Shown: in pieces, positions 44,342 through 54,700 of the stretch | How positions within the stretch are numbered: position 1 is the first letter of the stretch | Layout of the letters: every line of letters begins with the position of its first letter | Assembly: GCA_016712595.1 (NCBI GenBank) | Contig: JADJQT010000002.1 | Span: forward strand, 372,001 to 436,000 | Length of the DNA stretch: 64,000 nt | Direction of reading: 5' to 3' | Source: Rhodospirillales bacterium | Lineage (GTDB): Bacteria; Pseudomonadota; Alphaproteobacteria; Rhodospirillales; Defluviicoccaceae | Position numbers and translations under genes: made by a program | The notes under the pieces: generated by a model | What the model was told of the DNA's origin: nothing | Databases searched by the model: none | What the model saw: only the letters and a program-made list of their open reading frames with translations

Positions 44342-45337
44342 TTACATGCGAGGTCGGGTTGCCGGCGGTGCCATGAAGTCCGGCGATATCGGCTCGGTGA
44401 TGCAGCGCTTGAGGATCGCGTCGATCTCCGCCTTGCCCGCCGCGTCGATGTGCCAGCCCTCGACCTCGCCGATCGGATCGAGATGCTCGGGTCGGCGGGC
44501 GCCCCACAGAGCGATGGTCGGACCCTGATCGAGCACCCAGCGAAGGGCAAGCGCCAGAACGGATTTCCCGTAGCGCTCCCGTGCCAGTCGCGCAAGTTCC
44601 GCAACCGCGGCAAGATAATCGTGAAAGCGCGCGCCACGGAATTTCGGATCGACTTGGCGCAGATCGTCGCCGTCGAATGTCGTCTCAGCGGTCATTCTCC
44701 CGCTGAGAAGGCCGCGGCACAGAGCGCCGTAGCTGAGCACGGTAAGGCCGGTGCGCGCCGCGTAGGGGAGCACGTCCGCCTCGATCTCGCGCTCGAACAG
44801 GTTATAAGGTGGCTGTACCGCGTCGAGCATCGCCACCGCGCGAAAGGCTTCCATCTGCGCCGGTGAATAATTGCTGACGCCGATCGCGCGAATTTTGCCC
44901 TGGCGACGCAGGTCCTCGAGCGTGCGGGCGGTCTCCTCGATCGGGGTCTCGACGTCCGGCCAATGCACCTGATAGAGGTCGATGACGTCCGTCTGAAGCC
45001 GCCTTAAGGAGTCCTCGATCTCCTGGTGGATGCGTGGCGGTCGCGAATCGCGGAATACCTTGCCATCGCGCCAGGTGAGGCCGACCTTGGTGGCGATCTG
45101 CACCTTATCGCGCAGACCGCCCACGGCGAGGGCCTTGCCGACAATCTCTTCGGAGCGCCCGAAGCCGTAGACCGGGGCGGTGTCGATCAGTGTCACGCCG
45201 CGTTCGACGGCGGAGCGGATCGTTGCGATCGACTGGGCCTCGTCCGTGCCACCCCACATCCAGCCGCCGATCGCCCAGGTGCCGAGGCCGATGCGCGACG
45301 TGCTCTGCGCGGTGCGGCCGATTTCGATCTGTTCCAT
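44342..45337 (-). CDS. Aldo/keto reductase
   Basis: A 331-residue NADPH-dependent oxidoreductase with a TIM barrel. The tetrad is visible: Asp and Tyr in DTAPVYGFGRSE, Lys in IATKVGLTW and His in YQVHWPDVE. The C-terminal GARRPEHLDPIG matches the cofactor-binding end. Family members reduce sugars, aldehydes and ketones, and the substrate cannot be named. It sits between the HIBDH-like gene and dapF on the same strand, with gaps of 57-58 bases. Confidence 0.88.
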   Translation of the reverse strand: MEQIEIGRTAQSTSRIGLGTWAIGGWMWGGTDEAQSIATIRSAVERGVTLIDTAPVYGFGRSEEIVGKALAVGGLRDKVQIATKVGLTWRDGKVFRDSRPPRIHQEIEDSLRRLQTDVIDLYQVHWPDVETPIEETARTLEDLRRQGKIRAIGVSNYSPAQMEAFRAVAMLDAVQPPYNLFEREIEADVLPYAARTGLTVLSYGALCRGLLSGRMTAETTFDGDDLRQVDPKFRGARFHDYLAAVAELARLARERYGKSVLALALRWVLDQGPTIALWGARRPEHLDPIGEVEGWHIDAAGKAEIDAILKRCITEPISPDFMAPPATRPRM

Positions 45338-45395
45338 GCGTCACCGTTGCCGAGAAGATGAAAACAACGCAGCGGCCGTGTGCGAGCCGTCGCGC

Positions 45396-46280
45396 TCAGT
45401 CATCGGCTACGCCAGCATCCCGGGATGCCAGTTGGCCGATCGCCGACCAGTCGAGCGTTTCGCCGCCGTGGGCGAGCAAGGTCAAGTAGCGGTCACGCAG
45501 CAGACTGGCCAAAGGCATCGGCACAAGCAGATCATCGGCGGCGGCGAGCGCCAGGCGGATGTCCTTGTAGCCGAGAGGAGCGGCGAAGCCGGCCGGCTCG
45601 AAGGTGCGATCGGCGACCAGGCCGCCATACGTGGCGTAAACCGGCGCGCCGAACAGGGTTGAGGTCAGAATGTCGAGGTAGGCTCGCCGGTCGATGCCGG
45701 CTTTTCCCACCAGCGCCATGGCTTCGCCCAGGGATTCCATGACCGAGGCGATCAGGAAATTGCCGCTGAGCTTGATGAGATTGGCGATGTGCGGCGTCGC
45801 GGAGACGACGAAGGTCTTCTGCCCGATGGCCGCGAGCAGTGGCGCGGCGATGTCGAGCGCCGCCGTCTCGCCGGCGGCGATGACGAAGAGCTGGCCCGCG
45901 GCCGCCAGGTTCGGCCGGCCGAACACCGGTGCGGCGACGAAGCGCTGGCCGGCCTCGGCGTGCGCCGACGCCAGGCGCTTGACGATGGCGACGCTGATCG
46001 TGCTCGATGACACATGCAGTGCGCCCGCCGGAAGACTAGCGAGAATGCCATCGTCGGCAAAGACCACCCGCTCCACCGCCTCATCGTTGGCCAGCATGGT
46101 GACGACGGCCTCGCCCCGGCAGGCATCGGCGATGCCAGCGGCGACGTTCGCACCCTCGGCGACGAGTGCCTCCGCCTTGGCGGGCGAGCGATTGTAAACC
46201 GTCACCTCATGGCCGGCCTTCAGCAGGTTCGTCGCCATTCCGGCGCCCATGCGCCCCAGCCCGATCATCCCAACCTTCAT
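45396..46280 (-). CDS. 3-hydroxyisobutyrate/6-phosphogluconate-type NAD(P) dehydrogenase
   Basis: A 294-residue beta-hydroxyacid dehydrogenase. The ATG at 46280 follows AAGGAGAAC and opens the Rossmann motif IGLGRMGAGMATNLLKAGH. The substrate motif region DASTISV... of this family appears as HVSSSTISVAIVKRL, and the catalytic Lys segment as LIKLSGNFLIASV. Members act on 3-hydroxyisobutyrate, tartronate semialdehyde or glyoxylate. The exact substrate is open. It is the first gene of the minus-strand run. Confidence 0.85.
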   Translation of the reverse strand: MKVGMIGLGRMGAGMATNLLKAGHEVTVYNRSPAKAEALVAEGANVAAGIADACRGEAVVTMLANDEAVERVVFADDGILASLPAGALHVSSSTISVAIVKRLASAHAEAGQRFVAAPVFGRPNLAAAGQLFVIAAGETAALDIAAPLLAAIGQKTFVVSATPHIANLIKLSGNFLIASVMESLGEAMALVGKAGIDRRAYLDILTSTLFGAPVYATYGGLVADRTFEPAGFAAPLGYKDIRLALAAADDLLVPMPLASLLRDRYLTLLAHGGETLDWSAIGQLASRDAGVADD

Positions 46281-46529
46281 CGAAGTTCTCCTTATCTGAT
46301 CCGCGTTCAAGAGGCCGATCGCCCGACGCCCGGTCAAAGCGGCGTCAACGCCGCGCCGCCAACGCGGCATCGAGGGAACGCGGGGCGTTGCGAGCCAATT
46401 TTTTCGCCGGCGCCAAAGATCTTAGGCGGACCATGCGAGGCTCATCATATAGTGTAGTTGCGACTGATTTCAGCGCGCAGCGTCGCATCCGCGAGCCGCG
46501 CGGGCCCCGCCGGGAGAGCGACGACGAAC

Positions 46530-47342
46530 GTGCCGAGGAAGCCCACGCTGACGGAGCGCGCGGCCGGGTTGATCGCCCCGGGCGATCCCTTGCCGTTCGA
46601 ACTGATCAATCCGCAGGCGGTCAGGCCCATCTTGCTCGTCTGTGATCACGCCAGCCGCGCCATTCCGCGCCGGCTCGACCACCTCGGCCTCGATGACAAG
46701 GCCCTCGCCCGGCACATCGCCTGGGACCTCGGCGCCGCGGCGCTGACCCGCCGGCTCGCCGATCGCCTCGGCGCACCGGCCGTGCTCGCCGGCTACTCGC
46801 GCCTCGTCATCGATCTCAACCGACAGCCGGGAGATCCGCAGTCAATCGTCGCCAGCAGCGATGGCGTCTTCGTGCCGGGCAACGCCGGCCTTTCGCCCGA
46901 GGATCAAGAAGCACGGGCGGAGGCGTTTCACTGGCCCTACCACCACGCGGTCGATCAGGCGTTCGCGCGGTTACGCCGCGCCGGCCCGGAGCCGGTGTTG
47001 TTCTCGGTGCACACCTTCACACCGACGCTGGGCGGCGAAGACCGGCATTGGGATGTCGGCATCTTATGGAACCGCGATCCGCGCCTCGCGGTTCCGCTGA
47101 TCGAAATCCTGCGCGGCACGCCCGGACTTCGCATCGGCGACAACGAGCCTTATTCGGGACGGGATATCGCCTATACGCTCAACCTGCATGCCGGGGCCGC
47201 CGGGCTCGCCCACTGCGCCGTCGAGGTCCGCCAGGATCACTGCGAGACGCCAGAAGGCATTGATCATTATGCCGATCTGCTTGCCGAAGCCCTCGCGCGC
47301 GCGTTAACGTCGCCGAACGTGCATCGCATCGAAATCGGCTAA
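46530..47342 (+). CDS. N-formylglutamate amidohydrolase-family protein
   Basis: A 270-residue protein of the FGase family. Metal-site and substrate motifs include LVCDHASRAIP, YSRLVIDLNRQPG, SVHTFTPTL and a late CAVEVRQDHCETPEG. The GTG at 46530, with GGGAGAG upstream, is preferred over an in-frame TTG at 46458. The substrate may be an N-formyl or amide-linked glutamate derivative rather than strict N-formylglutamate, since no histidine-degradation gene is nearby. It is followed closely by a YbdK-type ligase. Confidence 0.82.
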   Translation: MPRKPTLTERAAGLIAPGDPLPFELINPQAVRPILLVCDHASRAIPRRLDHLGLDDKALARHIAWDLGAAALTRRLADRLGAPAVLAGYSRLVIDLNRQPGDPQSIVASSDGVFVPGNAGLSPEDQEARAEAFHWPYHHAVDQAFARLRRAGPEPVLFSVHTFTPTLGGEDRHWDVGILWNRDPRLAVPLIEILRGTPGLRIGDNEPYSGRDIAYTLNLHAGAAGLAHCAVEVRQDHCETPEGIDHYADLLAEALARALTSPNVHRIEIG

Positions 47343-47356
47343 ATGGCCGCTCGCGG

Positions 47357-48493
47357 ATGATCGAGTCCACGCCATCACTGACCATCGGCATTGAAGAGGA
47401 ATACCTGCTTGTCGATCGCCAGACGCGCAGGGTCATCACCGACCCGCCGGCAAGCCTGTTTGGCCGCTTCCGCGACAAGATCGCCCACCTCGTCCGCCCC
47501 GAATTCCTAACATCGCAAGTTGAAATCGGCACGCCGGTGTGCCGTGGCGTCCGCGAGGCTCGCGGCGAACTCGCCCGGCTCCGCACCGGTGTCGCCGAGG
47601 TTGCCGGCGAATACGGACTCGCGCCGATCGCGTCTTCGACTCATCCGTTCTCCGACTGGACGCAACAAAAGCACACTGACATGGATCGCTATCACGGGCT
47701 CGCCCGCGACATGCAGGCGGTTGCGCGCCGTCTGGTGATCTGCGGCATGCACGTGCACGTCGGTGTCGAGGACGACGGGCTGCGCCTCGATCTGATGAAC
47801 CAGGTCAGCTACTTTCTGCCTCACCTGCTGGCGCTCTCGACGTCCTCGCCGTTCTGGCGGGGAGCCGATACGGGTCTTAAGTCCTATCGGGTGAGTGTGT
47901 TCGACGAACTTCCACGCACCGGCCTGCCGTCACGTTTCCAGTCGTGGGGCGAATATCGGCGCCATGTCGACATCCTCGTCAACGCCGGGCTGATCAGGGA
48001 CGCTTCGATGATCTGGTGGGATATCCGCCCGTCGTCGCGCTTCCCGACGCTGGAGATGCGCATTACCGACGTTTGCACGTCGATCGACGACGCGGTGGCC
48101 ATTGCTGCCCTCTATCAATGCATTTTGCGCATGCTGTGCCGGCTCCGCCGGACCAATCAGCGCTGGCGGATCTATGATCGGATGCTGATCGAAGAGAACC
48201 GCTGGCGAGCCAAGCGCTACGGCGTCGACGAAGGGCTCGTCGATTTTGGCAAAGGCGAGGTCGTCTCGTGCGCGGACCTGCTCGACGAACTGATCGAACT
48301 CACGCGCGAAGACGCATCGGCTCTTGATTGTGCTGCGGAAATCCTGCATTGCCGAACGATTATAGAGAGAGGAACGAGCGCCCATCGGCAGCTTGCGATC
48401 TATGCCGCCTCGCTCGACGCCGGACTGTCTGGCGAAGGAGCCTTGTGTCGCGTGGTCGACGGGCTGATCGACGAGACGGTGCGCAACCTATAA
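47357..48493 (+). CDS. YbdK-family carboxylate-amine ligase (GCS2)
   Basis: A 378-residue glutamate-cysteine-ligase-like enzyme. It begins IGIEEEYLLVDRQTRRV, with the Mg/ATP-binding acidic cluster, and continues with ICGMHVHVGVEDDG and WWDIRPSSRFPTLEMRITD, all typical of YbdK. YbdK has weak glutamate-cysteine ligase activity in vitro; the true substrate is unknown. It begins 14 bases after the formylglutamate amidohydrolase stop, so the pair is likely one transcript and may act in one amide-metabolism step. Confidence 0.9.
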   Translation: MIESTPSLTIGIEEEYLLVDRQTRRVITDPPASLFGRFRDKIAHLVRPEFLTSQVEIGTPVCRGVREARGELARLRTGVAEVAGEYGLAPIASSTHPFSDWTQQKHTDMDRYHGLARDMQAVARRLVICGMHVHVGVEDDGLRLDLMNQVSYFLPHLLALSTSSPFWRGADTGLKSYRVSVFDELPRTGLPSRFQSWGEYRRHVDILVNAGLIRDASMIWWDIRPSSRFPTLEMRITDVCTSIDDAVAIAALYQCILRMLCRLRRTNQRWRIYDRMLIEENRWRAKRYGVDEGLVDFGKGEVVSCADLLDELIELTREDASALDCAAEILHCRTIIERGTSAHRQLAIYAASLDAGLSGEGALCRVVDGLIDETVRNL

Positions 48494-48563
48494 TAATCGC
48501 GTGATCCGCGGAGAGTCTTCGCGACCGGTCATGGTGACCCATCGTCGCGTCTGGGAGGTCTGA

Positions 48564-48992
48564 ATGTTTGTTGGCAATATTCTGAAGGGCAAGGGTGGTT
48601 CGATCATTTCCGTCTCCGCCGGGCAACCGATTGGCGACGCGTTGGCGCTCATGGCTCAGCACCGCATCGGCGCTGTCCTCGTCTGCGACGAGGCAGGAGG
48701 AATCGGCGGGATTCTTTCCGAACGCGACCTCGTCCGGGCGATGAACAAGTTCGGCAAGGGTGTGTTCGACAAGACCGTGAGCGATCTTATGACGACGCCG
48801 GTCGTCACCTGTTCGCCAAAGGATCCGGTTGCGGCGATCGAAGGGATGATGACGTCGCAGCGCTTTCGCCACGTCCCGGTGGTGGAGGACGGAGCACTCG
48901 TCGGCATGATCTCGATCGGCGACGTCGTCAAGTGTCGCATCGAGGAGGCCGAGGCCGAGGTCGACGCGCTGCGCCGTTATATCGCGCTTTGA
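48564..48992 (+). CDS. Two-CBS-domain protein
   Basis: A 142-residue soluble protein made only of a CBS pair (residues ~8-65 and ~72-128), with GILSERDLVRAM and GMISIGDVVKCRIEEAE at the domain ends. CBS pairs bind adenosine ligands such as AMP, ATP or SAM and usually regulate a partner. No partner gene is adjacent. A strong GC palindrome lies 24 bases past the stop. Confidence 0.9.
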   Translation: MFVGNILKGKGGSIISVSAGQPIGDALALMAQHRIGAVLVCDEAGGIGGILSERDLVRAMNKFGKGVFDKTVSDLMTTPVVTCSPKDPVAAIEGMMTSQRFRHVPVVEDGALVGMISIGDVVKCRIEEAEAEVDALRRYIAL

Positions 48993-49015
48993 GCTGTTCT
49001 CGTGCCGGGCAGTGC

Positions 49016-49037
49016 GCCCCGCCGCGCGCGGCGGGGC
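49016..49037. terminator. Perfect 22-base GC palindrome after the CBS gene
   Basis: GCCCCGCCGCG/CGCGGCGGGGC is a perfect palindrome 24 bases after the CBS stop. It has no T-run. Two copies of GGAAAGTTGGCC follow (49042-49053, 49056-49067). It can serve both the CBS gene and the convergent 43-residue gene. Confidence 0.45.
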
Positions 49038-49097
49038 CCCGGGAAAGTTGGCCCCGGAAAGTTGGCCTTGGGAAGTCCGCCCCGGTTGCGTGAGGGA

Positions 49098-49229
49098 TTA
49101 TCGCGGCAGGCAGAGCCAGCCCGGCTCGGCGAGAACGATCACAAGTCCATAGCGCCACCACAAGGCGAGGGCCGCCGCGATCATCAGCAACGCGGCAAGT
49201 ATCGCCAGCTTGCCGGAGCGGTCGATCAT
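49098..49229 (-). CDS. 43-residue single-pass membrane peptide coupled to the MFS gene
   Basis: The ATG at 49229 overlaps the stop of the MFS gene (ATGA), the usual sign of translational coupling. The product has a basic start (MIDRSGK) and one long hydrophobic helix (LAILAALLMIAAALALWW), then RYGLVIVLAEPGWLCLPR. I know no named family. It could be a small auxiliary subunit of the transporter. Alternatively it is a chance frame, but the coupling and hydrophobicity make a real gene likely. Confidence 0.55.
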   Translation of the reverse strand: MIDRSGKLAILAALLMIAAALALWWRYGLVIVLAEPGWLCLPR

Positions 49230-50425
49230 GCCGGCACCTCGGCGACGCGGACGACCGGTCGATCCTTGATCGGCAGGTGAACGACGGCGGCGAACAGCGC
49301 GAGCGCGATCGAGGCGAGCCAGATGGCGTCGTAGGAGCCGAGCGCATCGTAGGCCCAGCCCCCGCCCCAGGCGCCGAGGAACGCGCCAAGCTGGTGCGAC
49401 GCGAAGACGACCCCGTAGAGCATCGAGAGGTAGCGCACGCCGAACACGCGGGCGACGAGACCACTGGTCAGCGGCACCGTGCCGAGCCAGAGAAATCCGA
49501 TGGCCGCGCCGAAGGCAACCGCGCTTGGCCCGGATAGGGGCAGTGCGAGGAACAGGGCGATCACGGCGGCGCGCGCGAGATAAATCGCTGAAAGGACCCA
49601 CTTCTGGCGAAAGCGGCCACCGAGCGCGCCAAACACATAGCTGCCGAAGATGTTGAACAGGCCGATCATGGCCAAAGACCAGGCACTTACCGACGGCGCC
49701 AGGCCATTGTCGGCGAGGTACGCCGGCAGGTGCGTGGCGACAAAGGCGACGTGAAAGCCGCAAACGAAGAAGCCGGCGTTCAGCAACCAGTAGCCTGAAT
49801 GGCGGCGGGCCTCCCGGATCGCCGCGGCCATCGATTGCCCGGCTGTCTGTCGCCCGATCGTCCGGTCGCTGGCGGTAAACCCGAACGCGCACGGGATCAA
49901 CACGCTGACGATAATGGCAAGAATTGTGAAGGCGTCACGCCAGCCGAACGCATCGATCAGCGCCTGTGCGCCGGGCACGACCGCGAACATGCCGAACGAG
50001 CCGGCCGCGGTACAGATACCGAAGGCCAGGCTGCGGCGCTCCGCGGGGACCATGCGGCCGACGGCACCCAGCACCGTTCCGTAGGTGGTTCCAGCGAGGG
50101 CAAACCCGACCAGGACGCCCAGAGTGAGGTTCAAGTGCAGCGGATCGCTCGCCGTCGCCGCCAGCGCGAGGCCGATGACGTAAAGAACGCCGCCGCCAAC
50201 TCCGACCCGCATCGCGCCGAAGCGGTCGGCTAGCGCGCCAGTGAACGGTTGCGCCAGCCCCCACAACAGGTTCTGCACCGCGATCGCGAGACTGAACGCC
50301 TGCCGCCCGACCCCGAGATCGATGGCGATCGGTGAAAGAAAGATGCCGAAGGACTGCCGAATGCCCATCGCCAGGATCAGGGAGACGATGCCTGCAACGA
50401 GGACGAGCTTGGCGGTGCGAGACAT
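49226..50425 (-). CDS. Major facilitator superfamily transporter
   Basis: A 399-residue protein with twelve predicted helices, starting at the ATG at 50425. The loop motif ALADRFGAMRVGVGG between helices 2 and 3 is the MFS signature. FAGTTYGTVLGAVGRMVPAERR and FGVRYLSMLYGVVFASHQ resemble the YbfB/oxalate-formate-type anion carrier group. Substrate unknown. It is divergent from a LysR regulator and ends in an overlapping small gene. Confidence 0.88.
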   Translation of the reverse strand: MSRTAKLVLVAGIVSLILAMGIRQSFGIFLSPIAIDLGVGRQAFSLAIAVQNLLWGLAQPFTGALADRFGAMRVGVGGGVLYVIGLALAATASDPLHLNLTLGVLVGFALAGTTYGTVLGAVGRMVPAERRSLAFGICTAAGSFGMFAVVPGAQALIDAFGWRDAFTILAIIVSVLIPCAFGFTASDRTIGRQTAGQSMAAAIREARRHSGYWLLNAGFFVCGFHVAFVATHLPAYLADNGLAPSVSAWSLAMIGLFNIFGSYVFGALGGRFRQKWVLSAIYLARAAVIALFLALPLSGPSAVAFGAAIGFLWLGTVPLTSGLVARVFGVRYLSMLYGVVFASHQLGAFLGAWGGGWAYDALGSYDAIWLASIALALFAAVVHLPIKDRPVVRVAEVPA

Positions 50426-50559
50426 GGCTTCCCAGTGTTTGACCAAACGGCATTGCCGATGCCGCGCGAGGTCGCATTGCCTATGCGACGCGTTATGGAT
50501 ATGCCCGATTACATCATGATACAAATCAATAAATATCAACTTTAATATGCGTATCTGTT

Positions 50560-51489
50560 ATGAATATGCGCGATCTGGAAACGTTCCTAGCCGTTGCCGC
50601 GGCGGGCTCGGTCGGCGGGGCCGCCCGGGTGCTTCATCTGACCCAACCCGCGGTGACGCGGCGGGTGCAGAACCTCGAGCGCGAGCTCGGAACGCTGCTG
50701 CTATGCCGTGAAACCAAGCCGCTCCGGCCGACTGCCGATGGCGAGACGGTTATCGCCGCGGGGCGTCGCATCGTCGAGGCGGTCGAGGACATGCGGGCGA
50801 GCGTCGCGGCCAATGGCGAGCCGACCGGTCAGCTTCGTCTCGGCATGGCGCAGGCGGTCGGTGATCTCGGGCTTGGCAAACCGCTCGGACGGCTGCGCCA
50901 GAGCTATCCCCGGCTGGCGCTGCGCCTGGAGAGCGGCTGGACCGGTGAATTGCTGGGCAAGGTTGCGAACGGCACGCTCGACGCGGCGGCGGTTCTGCTG
51001 CGGGCGGGAGATGAGCTGCCGTTCGGGGTCGCGGGCGAGGGGCTTGCAACCGAGGAGGTGGTGGTTGTTGCGGCGGCAGCGGCGCCGACGCCGATGTCGC
51101 CGGCAACCCTTGATGATCTCGCCCCCTTCGCCTGGGTGCTTAACCCGGAAGGCTGCGGATACCGCAGAACCATTCGCCGGGCATTGGAGCGCCGGCACAA
51201 GTCGCTGACCGTCGCGGTTGATATCATCGGTCCGGATACGCAACTCTCCGCCGTCGCCGAGGGGGTCGGGCTCGGATTGGTCCCGCGCCGGGTTCTCGAG
51301 GCGAGTCGGTTCCGCCCACGGCTGCGGGCCGTCGCGCTGACCGACTTCACCTTCTCGGTGACGATCTGGGTCGTTGCCGCGCGCGCGCTGGGCCGTCTCA
51401 CCGCCCCGGTTTCAATCTTCCGCAAGGCGTTGGCCGATGTCCTCGCCACAGATCACTGCGCCCCGCTTTCATCGGCGCCCGGGGATTGA
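50560..51489 (+). CDS. LysR-family transcriptional regulator
   Basis: A 309-residue regulator. The winged helix is at the N-terminus (MNMRDLETFLAVAAAGSVGG, RVLHLTQPAVTRRVQNLERE) and the effector domain follows from ~residue 90. It diverges from the MFS gene across 134 bases, the classic LysR arrangement, so it probably controls that transporter. The promoter gap is AT-rich and has an imperfect repeat of the start region 65 bases upstream. Confidence 0.92.
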   Translation: MNMRDLETFLAVAAAGSVGGAARVLHLTQPAVTRRVQNLERELGTLLLCRETKPLRPTADGETVIAAGRRIVEAVEDMRASVAANGEPTGQLRLGMAQAVGDLGLGKPLGRLRQSYPRLALRLESGWTGELLGKVANGTLDAAAVLLRAGDELPFGVAGEGLATEEVVVVAAAAAPTPMSPATLDDLAPFAWVLNPEGCGYRRTIRRALERRHKSLTVAVDIIGPDTQLSAVAEGVGLGLVPRRVLEASRFRPRLRAVALTDFTFSVTIWVVAARALGRLTAPVSIFRKALADVLATDHCAPLSSAPGD

Positions 51490-51711
51490 GCGTTTGTCGG
51501 TCGGGGGGGGGCGGTGCCGCCGTTGCCGGGATCCCCGTGGCCCGGGTCGGCGTTTGCAATCGAAACCGCCCGGGCACACCGGGTCACGACAGTCGAGGCG
51601 CCCGTGGTTGCCTCATCGGCCCTTGATCGGTGCCGCCTTATGACAGAAGCTATCTAATCAACCAGAATACTGCAGAACCAATCAACCAATCTAGCACCGG
51701 GTGAGCTGAAC

Positions 51712-54700
51712 ATGCCGCGCGTCGAGGAGATTCATCGCAAAGATCTTATCGACCACGTTTGCAGATGCGCTAACTGGCGTCTGGGCGACGAGTTTGCCAG
51801 CGTGATCGGAGATTTTATCCGCCGCTACTACGCGCGGTTGCCGAGCGGCGACATTGAGCATCGGACGCCCGATACGCTGTTTGGCGCGGCGTTCAATCAT
51901 TGGCGGTTGGCGGAGCGGCGCGCTTCGGGAGAACCGCTGGTCCGAGTTTACAATCCGACCCTCGACGTGGATGGCTGGAATTCGGAGCACACTGCCGTCG
52001 ACGTTGTCACCGACGACATGCCGTTCTTGCTGGATTCGATCACGGCGGAACTCTCACGCCGCGATCTGGCCGTGCGGCTGGTCGTCCATCCGATCCTCGA
52101 CGTCGAGCGCGACGCTCACGGTCAGTTGGTGGCCGTGCCGCCATCGAATTCCTCGCCATCGAATTCCCCGGGCACGAACGTTGGCGCGGAATCGTTCATC
52201 CATGTGGAAGTCTCGCGACAGCTCGAACCTGCGCTGCCCGAAATTGCCCAGGGCGTGCGGTCGGTTCTGGACGACGTGCGCGCGGCGGTCGAGGACTGGC
52301 AGGCAATCCGCAGCGCGCTGGGCGCGGTCATCGATGGGCTGCCGGCGCTCGCTCAGTTTGTCTCCGCCGATGAAATTGAGGAGACGCGGGCTTCTCTGGA
52401 GTGGATCCGCGAGAACAATTTTACCTTCCTCGGCTACCGGGCCTACGCGTTCGACGCTGTCGGCGGCAGCCGGTCGACGCGTATCGAGCCGGGAGGACTG
52501 GGGCTTCTGCGCGAGGCCAGCGTCGTTGTTCTCGACGACTTACAAGCCGGGGCGGAGGTGCCGCCGGCTGTCGCCGGGTTCCTCGATCGCAGCGAACTGC
52601 TGGCCGTAACCAAGGCCCACCGGAGATCGACGGTCCACCGGACGGTTTTCATGGACACTGTTATCGTCAAGCGGCTGTCCCCCGAAGGGCAGACAGTGGG
52701 CGAGCATGTGTTTGTCGGGCTCTTCTCTGCTTCCGTGTACAATCGAAGCGCGCGCAACATTCCCTTGCTACGGCGTAAGCTCGATCGTGTTCTCGAACAC
52801 GCCGGGTTCGATCCGCGCAGCCACGACGGCCGGGCGCTCGCCAACATCGTCGAGACGTTTCCGCGTGATGAGCTGTTCCTGGTGACCGATGAGCAACTGC
52901 TGGAGACCGCCCTCGGCATTCTCGATCTGCAGCTCCGCCCGAAGGTGGCCCTGTTCGTTCGCCGCGACGATTTTGATCGCTACGTGAGCTGCCTCGTCTT
53001 CGTGCCGCGCGAACGCTATCAGACGGACCTGCGCATCGCCATCCACGGCATCCTCGAGCGCACCTTCGCCGGCAAGGTCGGCGCTCAGTACATGCAGATC
53101 GGTGATGCGCCGCTCGCGCGGTTGCACATCATCGTCAAGACCACGCCGGGCCAGCTTCCCCGGTTCGACGTCGACGAAGTCAACGCAGAGATCACCGCCG
53201 CCGCGTGTTCTTGGTCGGACCGGCTGCTGACCGCGTTGGAGATCGCGCGTGGCGAGGAAGAAGCGCCGCGCCTGCACCGGCGCTACGGCCGCGCGTTTCC
53301 ACCCGGATACCGCGAGCGGTTCAGTGCCGAACAGGCGATCGTCGACATTGTCGCCATCGAGCAGGCGCTTGCCGATAGCAGTATTGGCATGGCTCTCTAT
53401 CGGCCGTTCGCGTCCCCGGAGTGCCAATTCCGCTTCAAGGTCTATCAACCGGGACAACCGCTGGTGCTATCGCAGGTGCTGCCGATCCTCGAGCACCTGG
53501 GCCTTCGCGTGATCGACGAGGTTCCGCACGCCGTCCGCGTCCACGTCGAGCGGCCGCATACCGTGATGATCCACGACTTCGGGCTCGAATCGCAAAATGG
53601 CGATGCGATCGCGTTGGCCGAGGTCAACCAGCGATTTCGCGATGCCTTTCTCGCCACATGGCAAGGCCGCGTCGAGAGCGACCGCCTCAACGCGCTGGTG
53701 ATCTCCGCCGGGCTTGCCGTTAACGAGGTGCGAATCCTGCGCGCGTACGTCCGCTATCTGCGCCAGGTCGGAATCCCCTTTACCCAGGCCTACATCGAGG
53801 GTGTGTTGACGGCGCATCCGGACATATCGCGCGCCACCGTCCGGCTGTTTCTGACCCTGTTCGATCCGGACCTGCCGGGCGATCCGGAAGACCGTGCCGC
53901 CCCTCTGCGCGCGGGAATCGCGCTCGCGCTCGATGCTGTCACCAGCGCCGAGGATGATCGCATTCTCCGCCGGTTTCTCAATCTCATCGAAGCGACGGTG
54001 CGAACGAATTTTTTCCAGCAAGGCAAGGACGGCGAGCAAAAATCGTACCTGTCCTTGAAGCTGGACAGCCGGCGCGTCGACGATCTGCCGTTGCCGCGCC
54101 CGATGGTCGAGGTTTTCGTCTACAGCCCACAAATGGAGGGAATTCACCTCCGCGGCGGCAAGGTCGCCCGCGGCGGCATTCGTTGGTCGGACCGCCGCGA
54201 GGACTTCCGCACCGAAGTCCTGGGGCTGATGAAGGCGCAAACGGTGAAGAACGCCGTGATCGTTCCGGTCGGCGCCAAAGGCGGATTCGTTGTCAAGCGA
54301 CCGGTCGATCCGGCGGACCGCGAGGCATGGCAGGCGGAGGGGATCGCCTGTTATCGCTTGCTGATTCGCGGCCTCCTCGACGTTACCGACAACCTCGACG
54401 CGGGGCGCGTGGTTCCGCCGCCTCAGGTGGTGCGGCGCGACGGCGATGACTCATACCTCGTGGTCGCCGCCGACAAGGGAACGGCGACGTTCTCCGATAT
54501 CGCCAACGGCATCGCCGCCGACTATGCGTTCTGGCTGGGGGATGCCTTCGCGTCCGGCGGCAGCCGCGGATACGACCACAAGGTGATGGGTATCACCGCC
54601 CGCGGCGCGTGGGAGAGTGTCAAGCGACACTTCCGCGAGATGGGGCACGATATTCAGCGGCAGGATTTCACCGTCATCGGTGTCGGCGACATGTCAGGCG

